Assembly: GCA_003155135.1 (NCBI GenBank)
Contig: PMFN01000031.1
Location: 1-64,000 of the forward strand
From: Acidimicrobiaceae bacterium
GTDB taxonomy: Bacteria > Actinomycetota > Acidimicrobiia > Acidimicrobiales > RAAP-2
Reading direction: 5' to 3'
Length of the DNA: 64,000 nt
In this document: in pieces, positions 42,944 to 50,768 of the stretch
Position numbering within the stretch: the first letter of the stretch is position 1
How the letters are laid out: every line of letters begins with the position of its first letter
Notes under the pieces: generated by a model
Told to the model about the DNA's origin: nothing
Database searches by the model: none
The model's input: only the letters and a program-made list of their open reading frames with translations
Program-made: the position numbers and the translations under genes

Positions 42944-45637
42944 ATGAGCACCCGCCGAGTCGCGATCGTCCCCCACACCCACTGGGACCGTGAGTGGTAC
43001 GAGGCCTTCCAGACGTTCCGCCTCAACCTGGTCGACCTCCTCGACGGCCTCTTGGCACTCATGGAGTCCGACCCGAGCTACCGGCGGTTCCTCCTCGACG
43101 GGCAGATGGCCGTGGTCGACGACTATCTCGAGATCCGTCCCGAGGCGGCCGGACGGATTCGCGCCCTGGCGGCGTCCGGTCGGCTCACCATGGGCCCGTG
43201 GTACATCCTGATGGACGAGTTCCTGGTCTCGGGCGAGACCATCATCCGCAACCTGCAGCTCGGCCTGGCCAAGGGGGCGGCGTACGGCGGCGCCATGGAC
43301 GTCGGCTACCTGCCCGACATGTTCGGCCACATCGCCCAGATGCCCCAGCTGCTGCGGCTCGCCGGCCTCGGCCACGCGGTGGTGTGGCGCGGCGTGCCCT
43401 CGACGATCACGAAGACGGGGTTCCGCTGGGAGGCCCCCGACGGATCGACGGTACGGGCCGAGTACCTGCCCGTCGGGTACGGCAATGCGGCGTCCCTGCC
43501 TGACGACGCCAAGCTCTTGGTGGCGCGCATCGCGGACCACGAAGAGGAGATCGGCCAGTTCCTCATCGACGACATGCTCTGCATGAACGGCTCGGACCAC
43601 CTGCGCCCCCAGCCGTTCTTGGGCCGAGTGGTGGCCGAGGCCAACGCCATCCAGGACGACTACCGCTTCGAGATCACCTCGCTCGCCGAGTATCTCGCCA
43701 CCGCCCCGACCGAAGGGCTCGAACGCCATGTGGGCGAGCTGCGCTCGGGGGCCCGGTCCAACATCTTGATGGGGGTGCTCTCCAACCGGGTGGACGTGAA
43801 GCAGTCGGCGTCGCGTACCGAGCGCGCACTCGAGCGCCGTGCCGAGCCGTTCCAGGCGCTCTTCGCCGATGCCTCCTCGTGGCCCACGCGACTCTTTGAA
43901 CTGGCGTGGCGCGGCGTGATCTTGAACTCGGCGCACGACTCGATCTGCGCCTGTTCCATCGACGACGTCGTCGATGCCGTGCTCCACCGCTTCGCCGAGT
44001 CGCGCCAGATCGCCGAGGGCCTGGCCCAGCGGGCGTTGACCAGCTTCGCCCGCTCGCTCGCCGAGCCGGGCTCGGTCATCGTGAACCCGACGCACCGCAA
44101 CAGAAGCGGCCTCGTCGAGCTGGTGATCGGGGGCGAGGACACCGACGACGAGCGCCTCCAGGTGGTGTCCGAGCGCACCGAGCTCCCCGGGTCGATGACC
44201 CTCGACGCCAACACGGTGCGGACCGTCCTCGGGCTCTTGCAGGGTCCCCGCATCGACAACGACGCCTGGGTCCATGACGTCCGCATCGACGAGGATGCCC
44301 ACGGGATCGACCTCACCGTCACGATCGGGCCCGAGGAGCGAGAGGGCGTGCCCATCGCCCAGGTGAAGCAAGACCTCTACACCCGGCTCGGGGCGAGGCC
44401 CGACGTCATGGTCACCGTCAACCTTGACCAGCCCCCGATCCGCCGGGTGCTCGCCAAGGTCGAGGACGTGGCCGGCTTCGGCTGGCGGTCCTTCGAGCCT
44501 GCGCCGCTCGCGCACCCGGTGCGCATCCAGCGCGTCGTGCAAGCGAGTGACGAGGCCCCCGCCGGGGCGCTCCGGCTCGACAACGGCCTCGTGCGGGTCG
44601 TCGTCGACCCGGCCACCGGCACCTTCTCGGTGAACGGTCTGGCGGGGTTCGGTCGCCTCGTCGACATGGGCGACCTCGGCGACTCCTACAACTACTCACC
44701 CCCGGCGGTCGACACGGTCGTCGACGCCCCGGTATCGGTCTCGCTGCGCAAGGGTGAGCTCGGGCCGGTCCGGGCGAGCGCGGAGATCACCGCCATCTAC
44801 GCGTGGCCCGACAAGGTCGATGGCGCCAGCCAGTCGCGTGTTGGCAGCCACACGGTCGAGGTGCACACCACCGTCACCCTCAGCGCCGACGACGACTCGG
44901 TGCGAGTGCGCACCAGGTTCGTCAACCCGAGCTGCGACCACCGCCTCCGGGTCCACCTCCCCCTGCCCACGGCGTCGGCCACCTCGACGGCCGAGTGCGC
45001 CTTTGCGACCGTCGAGCGCGGCCTCGAGGCGGAGGGCCGCTCGGACGAGTTCGGCCTTCCCACCTTCCCGTCCCGACGCTTCGTGACGGCGGGGGGCCTC
45101 ACGGTGGTCCACGAGGGGCTCCACGAGTACGAGCTGGTCGACATCGACGAGGTCGACGGCAGGCGCGTCGCACGGACCCTCGCCCTCACACTGCTGCGCT
45201 CGACCGGCATGCTGTCACGCCTCGGGATGAGCTACCGGCCGTTCCCTGCCGGCCCGCTCACGCCGGTCCACGGCCTCCAGCTCGTGGGCGAGCAGATCGA
45301 GGCCAACTACGCCCTTTCGGTCACCCCTGTCGACCCCTACGAGCTCGCCGACCGGGTGCTGGTGCCGCTTGAGGTGGTCACCAGCCTGGGTGGCGGCTGG
45401 CGGCCCACCGTCGGCGCCTCGCTCAGCGTCGAGGGCGCCGAGGTCAGTGCCGTGCGCCGGGACAACGGCGTGCTCGAGGTGCGGGTGTTCAACCCCTCTC
45501 CCGTCGCCGCCCAGGTGCGCGTCGCTGCGAGGAGCGGGTGGCTCGTGGACCTGCGGGGCCGGCCGGTCGAGGCCTTCGAAGGCGGCTTCGCCCTACGCCC
45601 CTTCGGCATCGCCACCGCCCGCATCGCCGAGGGGTGA
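42944..45637 (+). CDS. GH38 alpha-mannosidase
   Basis: An 897-residue glycoside hydrolase family 38 enzyme, cytoplasmic (no signal). The Zn site is PHTHWDREWY (His13, Asp15) plus the later NSAHDSICACS. The nucleophile is Asp125 in GYLPDMFGHIAQ, as in MngB-type enzymes. The C-terminal half is the usual beta-sandwich region. It removes alpha-mannosyl residues from glycans or mannosyl-metabolites. No other sugar-utilisation genes are near. The 3' end overlaps the convergent cyclase gene by 45 bp. Confidence 0.92.
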   Translation: MSTRRVAIVPHTHWDREWYEAFQTFRLNLVDLLDGLLALMESDPSYRRFLLDGQMAVVDDYLEIRPEAAGRIRALAASGRLTMGPWYILMDEFLVSGETIIRNLQLGLAKGAAYGGAMDVGYLPDMFGHIAQMPQLLRLAGLGHAVVWRGVPSTITKTGFRWEAPDGSTVRAEYLPVGYGNAASLPDDAKLLVARIADHEEEIGQFLIDDMLCMNGSDHLRPQPFLGRVVAEANAIQDDYRFEITSLAEYLATAPTEGLERHVGELRSGARSNILMGVLSNRVDVKQSASRTERALERRAEPFQALFADASSWPTRLFELAWRGVILNSAHDSICACSIDDVVDAVLHRFAESRQIAEGLAQRALTSFARSLAEPGSVIVNPTHRNRSGLVELVIGGEDTDDERLQVVSERTELPGSMTLDANTVRTVLGLLQGPRIDNDAWVHDVRIDEDAHGIDLTVTIGPEEREGVPIAQVKQDLYTRLGARPDVMVTVNLDQPPIRRVLAKVEDVAGFGWRSFEPAPLAHPVRIQRVVQASDEAPAGALRLDNGLVRVVVDPATGTFSVNGLAGFGRLVDMGDLGDSYNYSPPAVDTVVDAPVSVSLRKGELGPVRASAEITAIYAWPDKVDGASQSRVGSHTVEVHTTVTLSADDDSVRVRTRFVNPSCDHRLRVHLPLPTASATSTAECAFATVERGLEAEGRSDEFGLPTFPSRRFVTAGGLTVVHEGLHEYELVDIDEVDGRRVARTLALTLLRSTGMLSRLGMSYRPFPAGPLTPVHGLQLVGEQIEANYALSVTPVDPYELADRVLVPLEVVTSLGGGWRPTVGASLSVEGAEVSAVRRDNGVLEVRVFNPSPVAAQVRVAARSGWLVDLRGRPVEAFEGGFALRPFGIATARIAEG

Positions 45638-46831
45638 GGCCGACGGAGAGCGCCCCACGTTGCTCAGCCGCTCCCACCGGCGGTGACGGCGCCGGTCGCT
45701 CCGTCGCCCGGTGCCGTCGACCACCTCGCCGGGGCGCCCGCACCACCAGAGCTGCAGCGTGCCCAGGTCCTTCAGCGTGCGTGGTTTCAGCGGCTGGCCG
45801 CTGAACTCACCGTTGGACTCGCGCTCGAGGAGTTGATGGAACTCGTCGGAGACGAGCACCGTCCCGGGATTGGCGATCTTGACGATGCGCGACGCCAGGT
45901 TGACCGGCGGCCCGTAGTAGTCGCCGTCGCTCACCAGGACCGGGCCGATGGCCATCCCGACGCGCACGTCGGAGAGGAGGTCGTCGTCGGCGTACGCCTC
46001 AGCCAGCCCGAGGCCAATGCGGGCCGCGGCCACCACGTCGTCGACGACAAACATGGCCTCGTCGCCGATCATCTTGACGACGCGGCCCCCGAGTGAGGTC
46101 ACGAGATCGTGTGAGATCTCCTCGAAGCGCCGGACCACGGCGGCCAGGTCGACCGAGTCCAGGTGCTGGCTCAGCAGTGTAAAGCCCACCATGTCGGCGA
46201 AGCCCACCACCATGGTCGGGCTCGCTCCTCCGCGCATGCCGTGCGAGCGCAGCAGCATCATGTGGCGCGTCGCAGCTTGGAGGTGGCGTCGCCACGCGAA
46301 CTCGATGAGCGAGGCCATGGTCGGTGCCCAGGTGTCGGCGAGGCGGACAGCATCGGCGGCCGCTTCCACGCTCCCCGGCTCGGCGCTGACCGACATGACG
46401 CCGGCCACCAGCTCCGCCTCGGCGATGCGTGCCATGGACTGGCCGATGACCCGCGCCATCTGAAGCCCCGTGTCAACGTCGGCTGAGCCGATCTGCAGCA
46501 GGGTGGAGAACTGCTCCACGGCCACAAGGTCGAGGTCGGTGAACGCGACGGCGTCGTCGTCGACGTCGAGGAACCCGAGCGCCCGCCAGAGCCGGCGGAG
46601 CAGCTCCAGCGCGACACCGGTGCGCTCGGAAAGCGCCCGGATGGAGTAGCGCCGGGCGGCCGGCACCAGCAGATGGTCGAGCGTGAGCAGGTCGATGACC
46701 CCGTTGGCCAGCGCGTCGTCGATCTCGGCCTCGGTGGCGCCAGTGGCGAGGAGCGCAGCACGCACCCGGCGGAGCGCGCTTGCGCCGTCCTCGTCCCCGT
46801 CGTCGGACGAGGGGCGCTCGGCGGCGGTCAC
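45593..46831 (-). CDS. class III adenylate cyclase with N-terminal regulatory domain (Rv1264-like)
   Basis: A 412-residue soluble nucleotide cyclase. The N-terminal helical domain (about 15-215, with TLDHLLVPAARRYSIRALSE) resembles the autoinhibitory pH-responsive domain of mycobacterial Rv1264. The catalytic domain (about 220-385) has both metal Asp residues (VVGFADMVGFTLLSQ; KMIGDEAMFVV), the substrate Lys in that second motif, and the transition-state Asn/Arg in VNLASRIVKIANPG. The DYYGPPVN segment lacks the usual adenine-binding Asp, as I recall for Rv1264-type enzymes. GTG at 46831 has GAGAGG upstream. Makes cAMP, perhaps in response to pH or lipid. Confidence 0.82.
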   Translation of the reverse strand: MTAAERPSSDDGDEDGASALRRVRAALLATGATEAEIDDALANGVIDLLTLDHLLVPAARRYSIRALSERTGVALELLRRLWRALGFLDVDDDAVAFTDLDLVAVEQFSTLLQIGSADVDTGLQMARVIGQSMARIAEAELVAGVMSVSAEPGSVEAAADAVRLADTWAPTMASLIEFAWRRHLQAATRHMMLLRSHGMRGGASPTMVVGFADMVGFTLLSQHLDSVDLAAVVRRFEEISHDLVTSLGGRVVKMIGDEAMFVVDDVVAAARIGLGLAEAYADDDLLSDVRVGMAIGPVLVSDGDYYGPPVNLASRIVKIANPGTVLVSDEFHQLLERESNGEFSGQPLKPRTLKDLGTLQLWWCGRPGEVVDGTGRRSDRRRHRRWERLSNVGRSPSASPLGDAGGGDAEGA

Positions 46832-47022
46832 CGGGCACCTCTCGAGAAGACCAGCACCTGTGCCGTGGTCCAGCGCGCCACTACCGGCGTCGCAGCCATC
46901 AGCGTCGCGTGTACCCGGCGCACTCCGTTGCGCGTCCGGCGATGAAGCACTGGCCCACACTACGGCCGGGAGCCGGTGCCACGGTGACGCCCCACGACCG
47001 AGACCGGGCGCCCCAGGACCCG

Positions 47023-47028
47023 TACACT
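47023..47028 (+). promoter_or_regulatory. -10 box TACACT of leaderless cofC gene
   Basis: TACACT is followed by GGCCCG and the GTG at 47035. Confidence 0.5.
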
Positions 47029-47034
47029 GGCCCG

Positions 47035-47652
47035 GTGACCGTCGGCACCACCGCCGTTCGCCGACAGGCCGTCGGGCAGGGCGAGCCGTTCCTGCTGGGG
47101 CGCCACGCGGTCCTCGTGCCGGTCAAGGCGTTCGCACAGGCAAAGCGGCGCCTCGGCGCCGCCCTCGGCGATGCCGAGCGTGAGGCACTCGTGCGCGCAA
47201 TGGCCGAGCAAGTGCTGGCGGCGGCCGCGCCCCTCCCCGTCGCTGTCGTATGCGACGACAACGACGTGGCGGTCTGGGCGCGCTCCCACGGGGCGCTCGT
47301 GGTCTGGGAGCCGGGGCGAGGCCTGAACGGCGCGGTCGAAGAGGGCGTCGAGCGACTTGCAGCCATGGGCGTGGTCCAGGTGACGGTGGCCCACGGCGAC
47401 CTCCCGCTTGCGACCGACATCGGCAGCATCGAGCCTTTCGACGGCATCACCCTCGCGCCGGACCGCCAGGGAAACGGCACGAACGTCATCCGCCTCCCCG
47501 TGCGACACGGCTTCCAGTTCTCCTATGGCCCCGGTTCCTTCGAGCGCCACCTCCGAGAGTGCGAGCGGCTCGGCATGGCCGCGCGGATCCTGCGCACCCC
47601 GGGTCTGGCATTCGACGTGGACTGGCCCGCCGACCTCGGCTGGCATGAGTAG
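47035..47652 (+). CDS. cofC: 2-phospho-L-lactate (or phosphoenolpyruvate) guanylyltransferase CofC/FbiD
   Basis: A 205-residue nucleotidyltransferase of coenzyme F420 synthesis. The N-terminal VLVPVKAFAQAKRRLGAAL is the family signature with the GTP-binding Lys. AHGDLPLA is the metal-binding strand, and LAPDRQGNGTNVIRLP matches the substrate loop. It activates 2-phospholactate or PEP for transfer to Fo. Leaderless GTG start. It overlaps the deacetylase gene by 8 bp. No other F420 gene is in the window. Confidence 0.88.
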   Translation: MTVGTTAVRRQAVGQGEPFLLGRHAVLVPVKAFAQAKRRLGAALGDAEREALVRAMAEQVLAAAAPLPVAVVCDDNDVAVWARSHGALVVWEPGRGLNGAVEEGVERLAAMGVVQVTVAHGDLPLATDIGSIEPFDGITLAPDRQGNGTNVIRLPVRHGFQFSYGPGSFERHLRECERLGMAARILRTPGLAFDVDWPADLGWHE

Positions 47653-48430
47653 CGGGAGTTCAGAACTCCCCGACAACGTCCGAGCGGTGAACTCCGTGCA
47701 GACGGAGGGACAGATCACCCTCGACCTCCCGGTGCCGAAGGTGGCGCTGGCGGTCGGCGCGCACCCCGACGACATCGAGTTCGGCTGTGGCGCCACGTTG
47801 GCCAAGTGGGCATCGGCGGGCTGCGAGCTGCACCACCTCGTACTCACCGACGGCTCGAAGGGTGCGTGGGACCCCGAGCAGGACATCGCGCTTCTCGTGG
47901 CCACGCGTCAAGAGGAGCAACGCGAGGCAGCGCGTGTGCTCGGAGGTGGGAGCGTGGGCTTTTGCGGCTGGCCCGACGGGGAGCTGCGCAACGGCGTCCG
48001 GGAGCAGTGGGAAGTGGCCCGCTGGATCCGCATGGTCCGACCTGACGTCGTAATCGGCCACGACCCCTGGCGCAGGTATCGGCTGCACCCCGACCACCGA
48101 AACGCTGGATTCATCGTGACCGACGCGCTCGTCGCGGCCAGAGACCCGCTGTTCTTCACCGACCAAGAGCTCCCCCCCCACCGACCGGCGGCCCTCCTCT
48201 TGTGGGAGGCCGACGTCGCCAACCACGTCGAATCGGCCGGTGGCTTCGAGCAGCAGAAGCTCGATGCGCTGCTCGCCCATCGGAGCCAGCACGAGAGCAC
48301 CATGGGCATCGACGGCGATGCGACAGGTGTCGATGCCTTCCGACGCCACGTCGTCGCGCAATTGCGCAAGCATGGCGCCCTCGCCGGGGTTACGGCCGGT
48401 GAGAGCTTCCACCTGATGACCGACATCTGA
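47645..48430 (+). CDS. PIG-L (LmbE) family N-acetylglucosaminyl deacetylase
   Basis: A 261-residue Zn-dependent deacetylase. The metal site is VGAHPDDIEFGCGATLA, the distal motif is RYRLHPDHRNAG, and DGSKGAWDPEQ is the family loop. Relatives act on GlcNAc-inositol in mycothiol synthesis (MshB), on mycothiol conjugates (Mca) or in antibiotic pathways. ATG lies inside the end of cofC. Pairing with cofC may be only operonic. A hairpin follows 13 bp after the stop. Confidence 0.85.
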   Translation: MSSGSSELPDNVRAVNSVQTEGQITLDLPVPKVALAVGAHPDDIEFGCGATLAKWASAGCELHHLVLTDGSKGAWDPEQDIALLVATRQEEQREAARVLGGGSVGFCGWPDGELRNGVREQWEVARWIRMVRPDVVIGHDPWRRYRLHPDHRNAGFIVTDALVAARDPLFFTDQELPPHRPAALLLWEADVANHVESAGGFEQQKLDALLAHRSQHESTMGIDGDATGVDAFRRHVVAQLRKHGALAGVTAGESFHLMTDI

Positions 48431-48442
48431 CGGCGAACACGA

Positions 48443-48470
48443 ATGATGGTGGCCCGAAGGCCCCCATCAT
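48443..48470. terminator. hairpin after PIG-L gene
   Basis: ATGATGG-T-GGCC-CGAA-GGCC-C-CCATCAT has an 11-bp stem with one T/C mismatch and a CGAA tetraloop. No T-run. It separates the + strand deacetylase gene from the convergent histone-like gene. Confidence 0.65.
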
Positions 48471-48485
48471 CGAAACTCCCGTGTT

Positions 48486-48499
48486 GGACCACTAGGTCC
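48486..48499 (-). terminator. short hairpin after histone-like gene
   Basis: GGACC-ACTA-GGTCC, a perfect 5-bp stem, lies 6 bp after the histone-like stop on the minus strand. Confidence 0.4.
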
Positions 48500-48505
48500 G
48501 AGCAG

Positions 48506-48805
48506 CTAGGCGCGCTTGGCAGCTCGCTTGGCCGGAGCCTTCTTGGCCGTCGTCCGCTTGACGGCCGACTTGGCTGCCTTGCGGGCAGGTGCAGTGCCCT
48601 TCACGGCCTTCGCGATGCGCTTCTCGGCGCGCTTGATGCTCTTCTCGATGCGCTTCACCGCCTTTTGAGGCGAGCGCTTCGCAGGGGTTGCCCGCTTCGC
48701 TGTCTTCGCGGGCGCGCGCTTTGCCGTCGTCTTGACGGTGCGCGTGCTCGCCTTCTTTGCTGGGGCCTTCTTTGCTGGGGCCCTCTTCTTGGCGGCTGTC
48801 GCCAT
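48506..48805 (-). CDS. histone-H1-like lysine/alanine-rich DNA-binding protein
   Basis: A 99-residue protein of Lys, Ala, Arg, Pro and Thr (AAKKRAPAKKAPAKKA repeats; KRIEKSIKRAEKRIAKAVKG in the middle, amphipathic). It has no HU fold, only the tail type seen in histone H1, HupB C-termini and Hc1. It would bind DNA or RNA by charge. ATG at 48805 has a strong GGAGG 8 nt upstream. Its leader contains two perfect inverted repeats. It sits beside the coupling-protein/relaxase pair and could belong to that unit or to the host nucleoid. Confidence 0.75.
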   Translation of the reverse strand: MATAAKKRAPAKKAPAKKASTRTVKTTAKRAPAKTAKRATPAKRSPQKAVKRIEKSIKRAEKRIAKAVKGTAPARKAAKSAVKRTTAKKAPAKRAAKRA

Positions 48806-48858
48806 GGGTTGCACCTCCTTAGGTGTATCAACGCTGACAGGTGGAGCCCTCGAGGCGC

Positions 48859-48876
48859 TGATCGACTCTTCGATCA
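48859..48876. promoter_or_regulatory. inverted repeat upstream of histone-like gene
   Basis: TGATCGA-CTCT-TCGATCA, perfect 7-bp arms, centred about 62 bp before the ATG at 48805. It could be an operator or a hairpin in the mRNA leader. Confidence 0.4.
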
Positions 48877-49108
48877 ATGTCGCCGGGACTGCCCCGCCTT
48901 AATGATGCCGAGATCAGTCACGTCCGAGTCAGCGACTCGTCGTCGCGCAACTTGTTGTGGTGATTTCGGCGGTCCCGATTCGTCTGAAGTTGGCGAGCAC
49001 CATGACGTGAGATCGACATCGCGTTTTGTGTTTTCGTCATCACGCTGTATCGCACTCGAACCATTGCAACTCGTACGTCGCCGCGTTCGTTGTGTTTCGG
49101 GTTCTTTA

Positions 49109-49137
49109 ATCAAAGAGTGTTTTTTGTCCCAGGTCAA
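49109..49137 (-). promoter_or_regulatory. candidate sigma-70-type promoter, minus strand
   Basis: TTGACC (49137-49132), a 17-bp spacer and TTTGAT (49114-49109) in the AT-rich stretch. It would transcribe toward the histone-like gene with a leader of about 300 nt. Confidence 0.3.
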
Positions 49138-49400
49138 GCACACTGCGCGTCGAACGACGCGCGTGCGTGTCGTGCGCGTGCGCGCACCGACCCACCACGG
49201 GTGGCGCGTGGCACGCGTTCTGCTCGCGAGCGAGTGCGCAGTTCGATCGATCATGGTCAGTGTGAGCAATGTCTGCGCGCGACCGTTTTGTTCATGGACG
49301 CGAACGCACTGCGTGGGCGACACGCCGTCCAGCGCGTCGCGTCGTCAGCGACGCCGCGCGCCGAGACGGTCACAATGGCGCGACGACGAGGATGGACCCC

Positions 49401-50768
49401 ATGAAGAGCAGACCGCTTCATGGTCTGGCAGAGGAGGCGGTCGGCTCAGGCATCTATCTCGGTGCCGGCCTCGGTGGGCGCGCCTTCACCGGCCCCGAGC
49501 GGTCCGTCCTCGTGCTCGGCCCCTCCCGGTCGGGAAAGACATCGTCCCTGGTCACACCCAATATCCTGCTCTGGTCAGGAGCTGTCGTGACCACCTCGAC
49601 GAAGCCTGACGTGCTCCGAGCGACGGCGCCGTCGCGCGGCGAGCGAGGATGGCCGCTGCTCTATGACCCGAGCGGTTCGGTGGAGCCACCACGTGGCGTC
49701 GAACGCGTCGGGTGGTCGCCGGTGAATGCGGCGGTGGAGTGGGACGGCGCGTTGGCAGTCGGCAGCGCGATGATCGGCGCGGCGCGCGGGCATGGTCGCG
49801 ACATCGGCTCGAGTGGTGATCACTGGTCCGAGCGAGCCGCATCGCTGCTCGCGCCGTTGTTGCACGCGGCGGCGATCGAAGCGATGCCGATGTCGTCGGT
49901 GCTGTCCTGGGTGGACCGTCACGACGCGAGCGCCGCCCTCTCCGTACTCGAAAAAGAAATTGGTGGCAGCGCGCCGGCAACGGACGTGTTGGCGGGAATT
50001 GTCGCGACCGACGCGCGTGAGCAGTCGGGAATCTGGTCGACCGCGTCAGGGGCGCTCTCCGCCTATCGATCTACTAGCGCGCTCGCGTCGACCCTGCCGC
50101 CCTACCTCGACGCAGACGCGTTCTGTCGCGGCGCCAACACGCTGTACATCTGCGCGAGCGGACGCCAGCAAGAGTTGTTCGCTCCCCTCGTGGTGGGACT
50201 GCTTGCCGAGTTGCGCGACGCCGCCTATGCGAGGAGCGCGTCGGGACCCGTCGCACCGGTGCTCTTCGCACTCGACGAGGTCGCCAATATCTCGCCACTA
50301 CCCGACCTTCCTGCGATGGTGAGTGAAGGCGCGGGCCAAGGTCTCATCACGCTTGCCTGCCTCCAGGACCTGTCCCAGGCACGCCGGCGCTGGGGACGGG
50401 AGGCCGATGCCTTCCCTTCACTGTTCGGCACGACCGTCGTGTTCGGCGGGATCGCCGATCTGCCGACGCTGCGCGCCGTCTCTGCACTCGCCGGCGACGA
50501 GGAAGTCGTCCAGCGCAGCTTCGGCACGAGCCAGGTCGCTCGTTCGAAGCAGCAGTCATCTGTGAGTGTCTCCACCACCCTGCGATCACGTCTGGCCGTC
50601 GACGTGATCGCTCGCGGGGCGGCGGGCTTGGCGCTCGCCATCGACGCCCAGAACCGTGTGGGCTGGGTGGAGCTCACACCGGCACACCGGCATGCGCCCT
50701 TCCGTGACGCCATCGGCCACAGGGGGGTGGGCGAGCGCGTGGTGGAGGGCGCCGAGCGGGCCCGATGA
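49401..50768 (+). CDS. VirD4/TraD-like type IV coupling-protein ATPase (soluble)
   Basis: A 455-residue P-loop ATPase of the conjugative-transfer coupling family. Walker A is GPSRSGKT (40-47), followed by TPNILLWSGAVVTTSTKPDVL, typical of TraG/VirD4. Walker B is VLFALDEVANI (Asp292-Glu293), with SEGAGQGLITLACLQDLSQA and the TraD-like FGTTVVFGGIADL. N-terminal membrane helices found in VirD4/TraD are absent; the protein begins 30 residues before the nucleotide site. ATG at 49401 has an AGGA 8 nt upstream. It ends directly against the convergent relaxase gene, its likely partner for DNA transfer. No secretion channel genes are present. Confidence 0.82.
   Translation: MKSRPLHGLAEEAVGSGIYLGAGLGGRAFTGPERSVLVLGPSRSGKTSSLVTPNILLWSGAVVTTSTKPDVLRATAPSRGERGWPLLYDPSGSVEPPRGVERVGWSPVNAAVEWDGALAVGSAMIGAARGHGRDIGSSGDHWSERAASLLAPLLHAAAIEAMPMSSVLSWVDRHDASAALSVLEKEIGGSAPATDVLAGIVATDAREQSGIWSTASGALSAYRSTSALASTLPPYLDADAFCRGANTLYICASGRQQELFAPLVVGLLAELRDAAYARSASGPVAPVLFALDEVANISPLPDLPAMVSEGAGQGLITLACLQDLSQARRRWGREADAFPSLFGTTVVFGGIADLPTLRAVSALAGDEEVVQRSFGTSQVARSKQQSSVSVSTTLRSRLAVDVIARGAAGLALAIDAQNRVGWVELTPAHRHAPFRDAIGHRGVGERVVEGAERAR

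Larger units (their letters stand above)
48806..49400. other. 595-bp AT-richer intergenic region with many inverted repeats
   Basis: No convincing gene. By hand count 49021-49080 is 50% G+C and 49081-49140 is 45%, against about 70% around it. Perfect inverted repeats: 48859-48876 (TGATCGA/TCGATCA), 48925-48939 (CGAGTC/GACTCG), 49145-49162 (GCGCGTC/GACGCGC), 49172-49187 (GTGCGCG/CGCGCAC), 49192-49204 (CCACC/GGTGG), 49205-49217 (CGCGT/ACGCG), palindrome 49222-49231 (GCTCGCGAGC), 49311-49325 (GCGTG/CACGC), 49334-49354 (GCGTCGC/GCGACGC). It may hold promoters, a structured RNA or a transfer origin. Confidence 0.6.

Noticed and set aside
49102-49125. TCTTT-AATC-AAAGA followed by a run of T, like an intrinsic terminator on the plus strand
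   Set aside because: The stem is only 5 A/T-rich pairs and no plus-strand gene ends nearby, so it is more likely part of the AT-rich promoter-type region.
48874-49323. Possible 149-residue protein on the minus strand in the AT-rich region
   Set aside because: No SD, no domain, Arg/Thr-rich random-looking sequence, and it runs through the hairpin cluster. The region has no codon-position bias that I can see.
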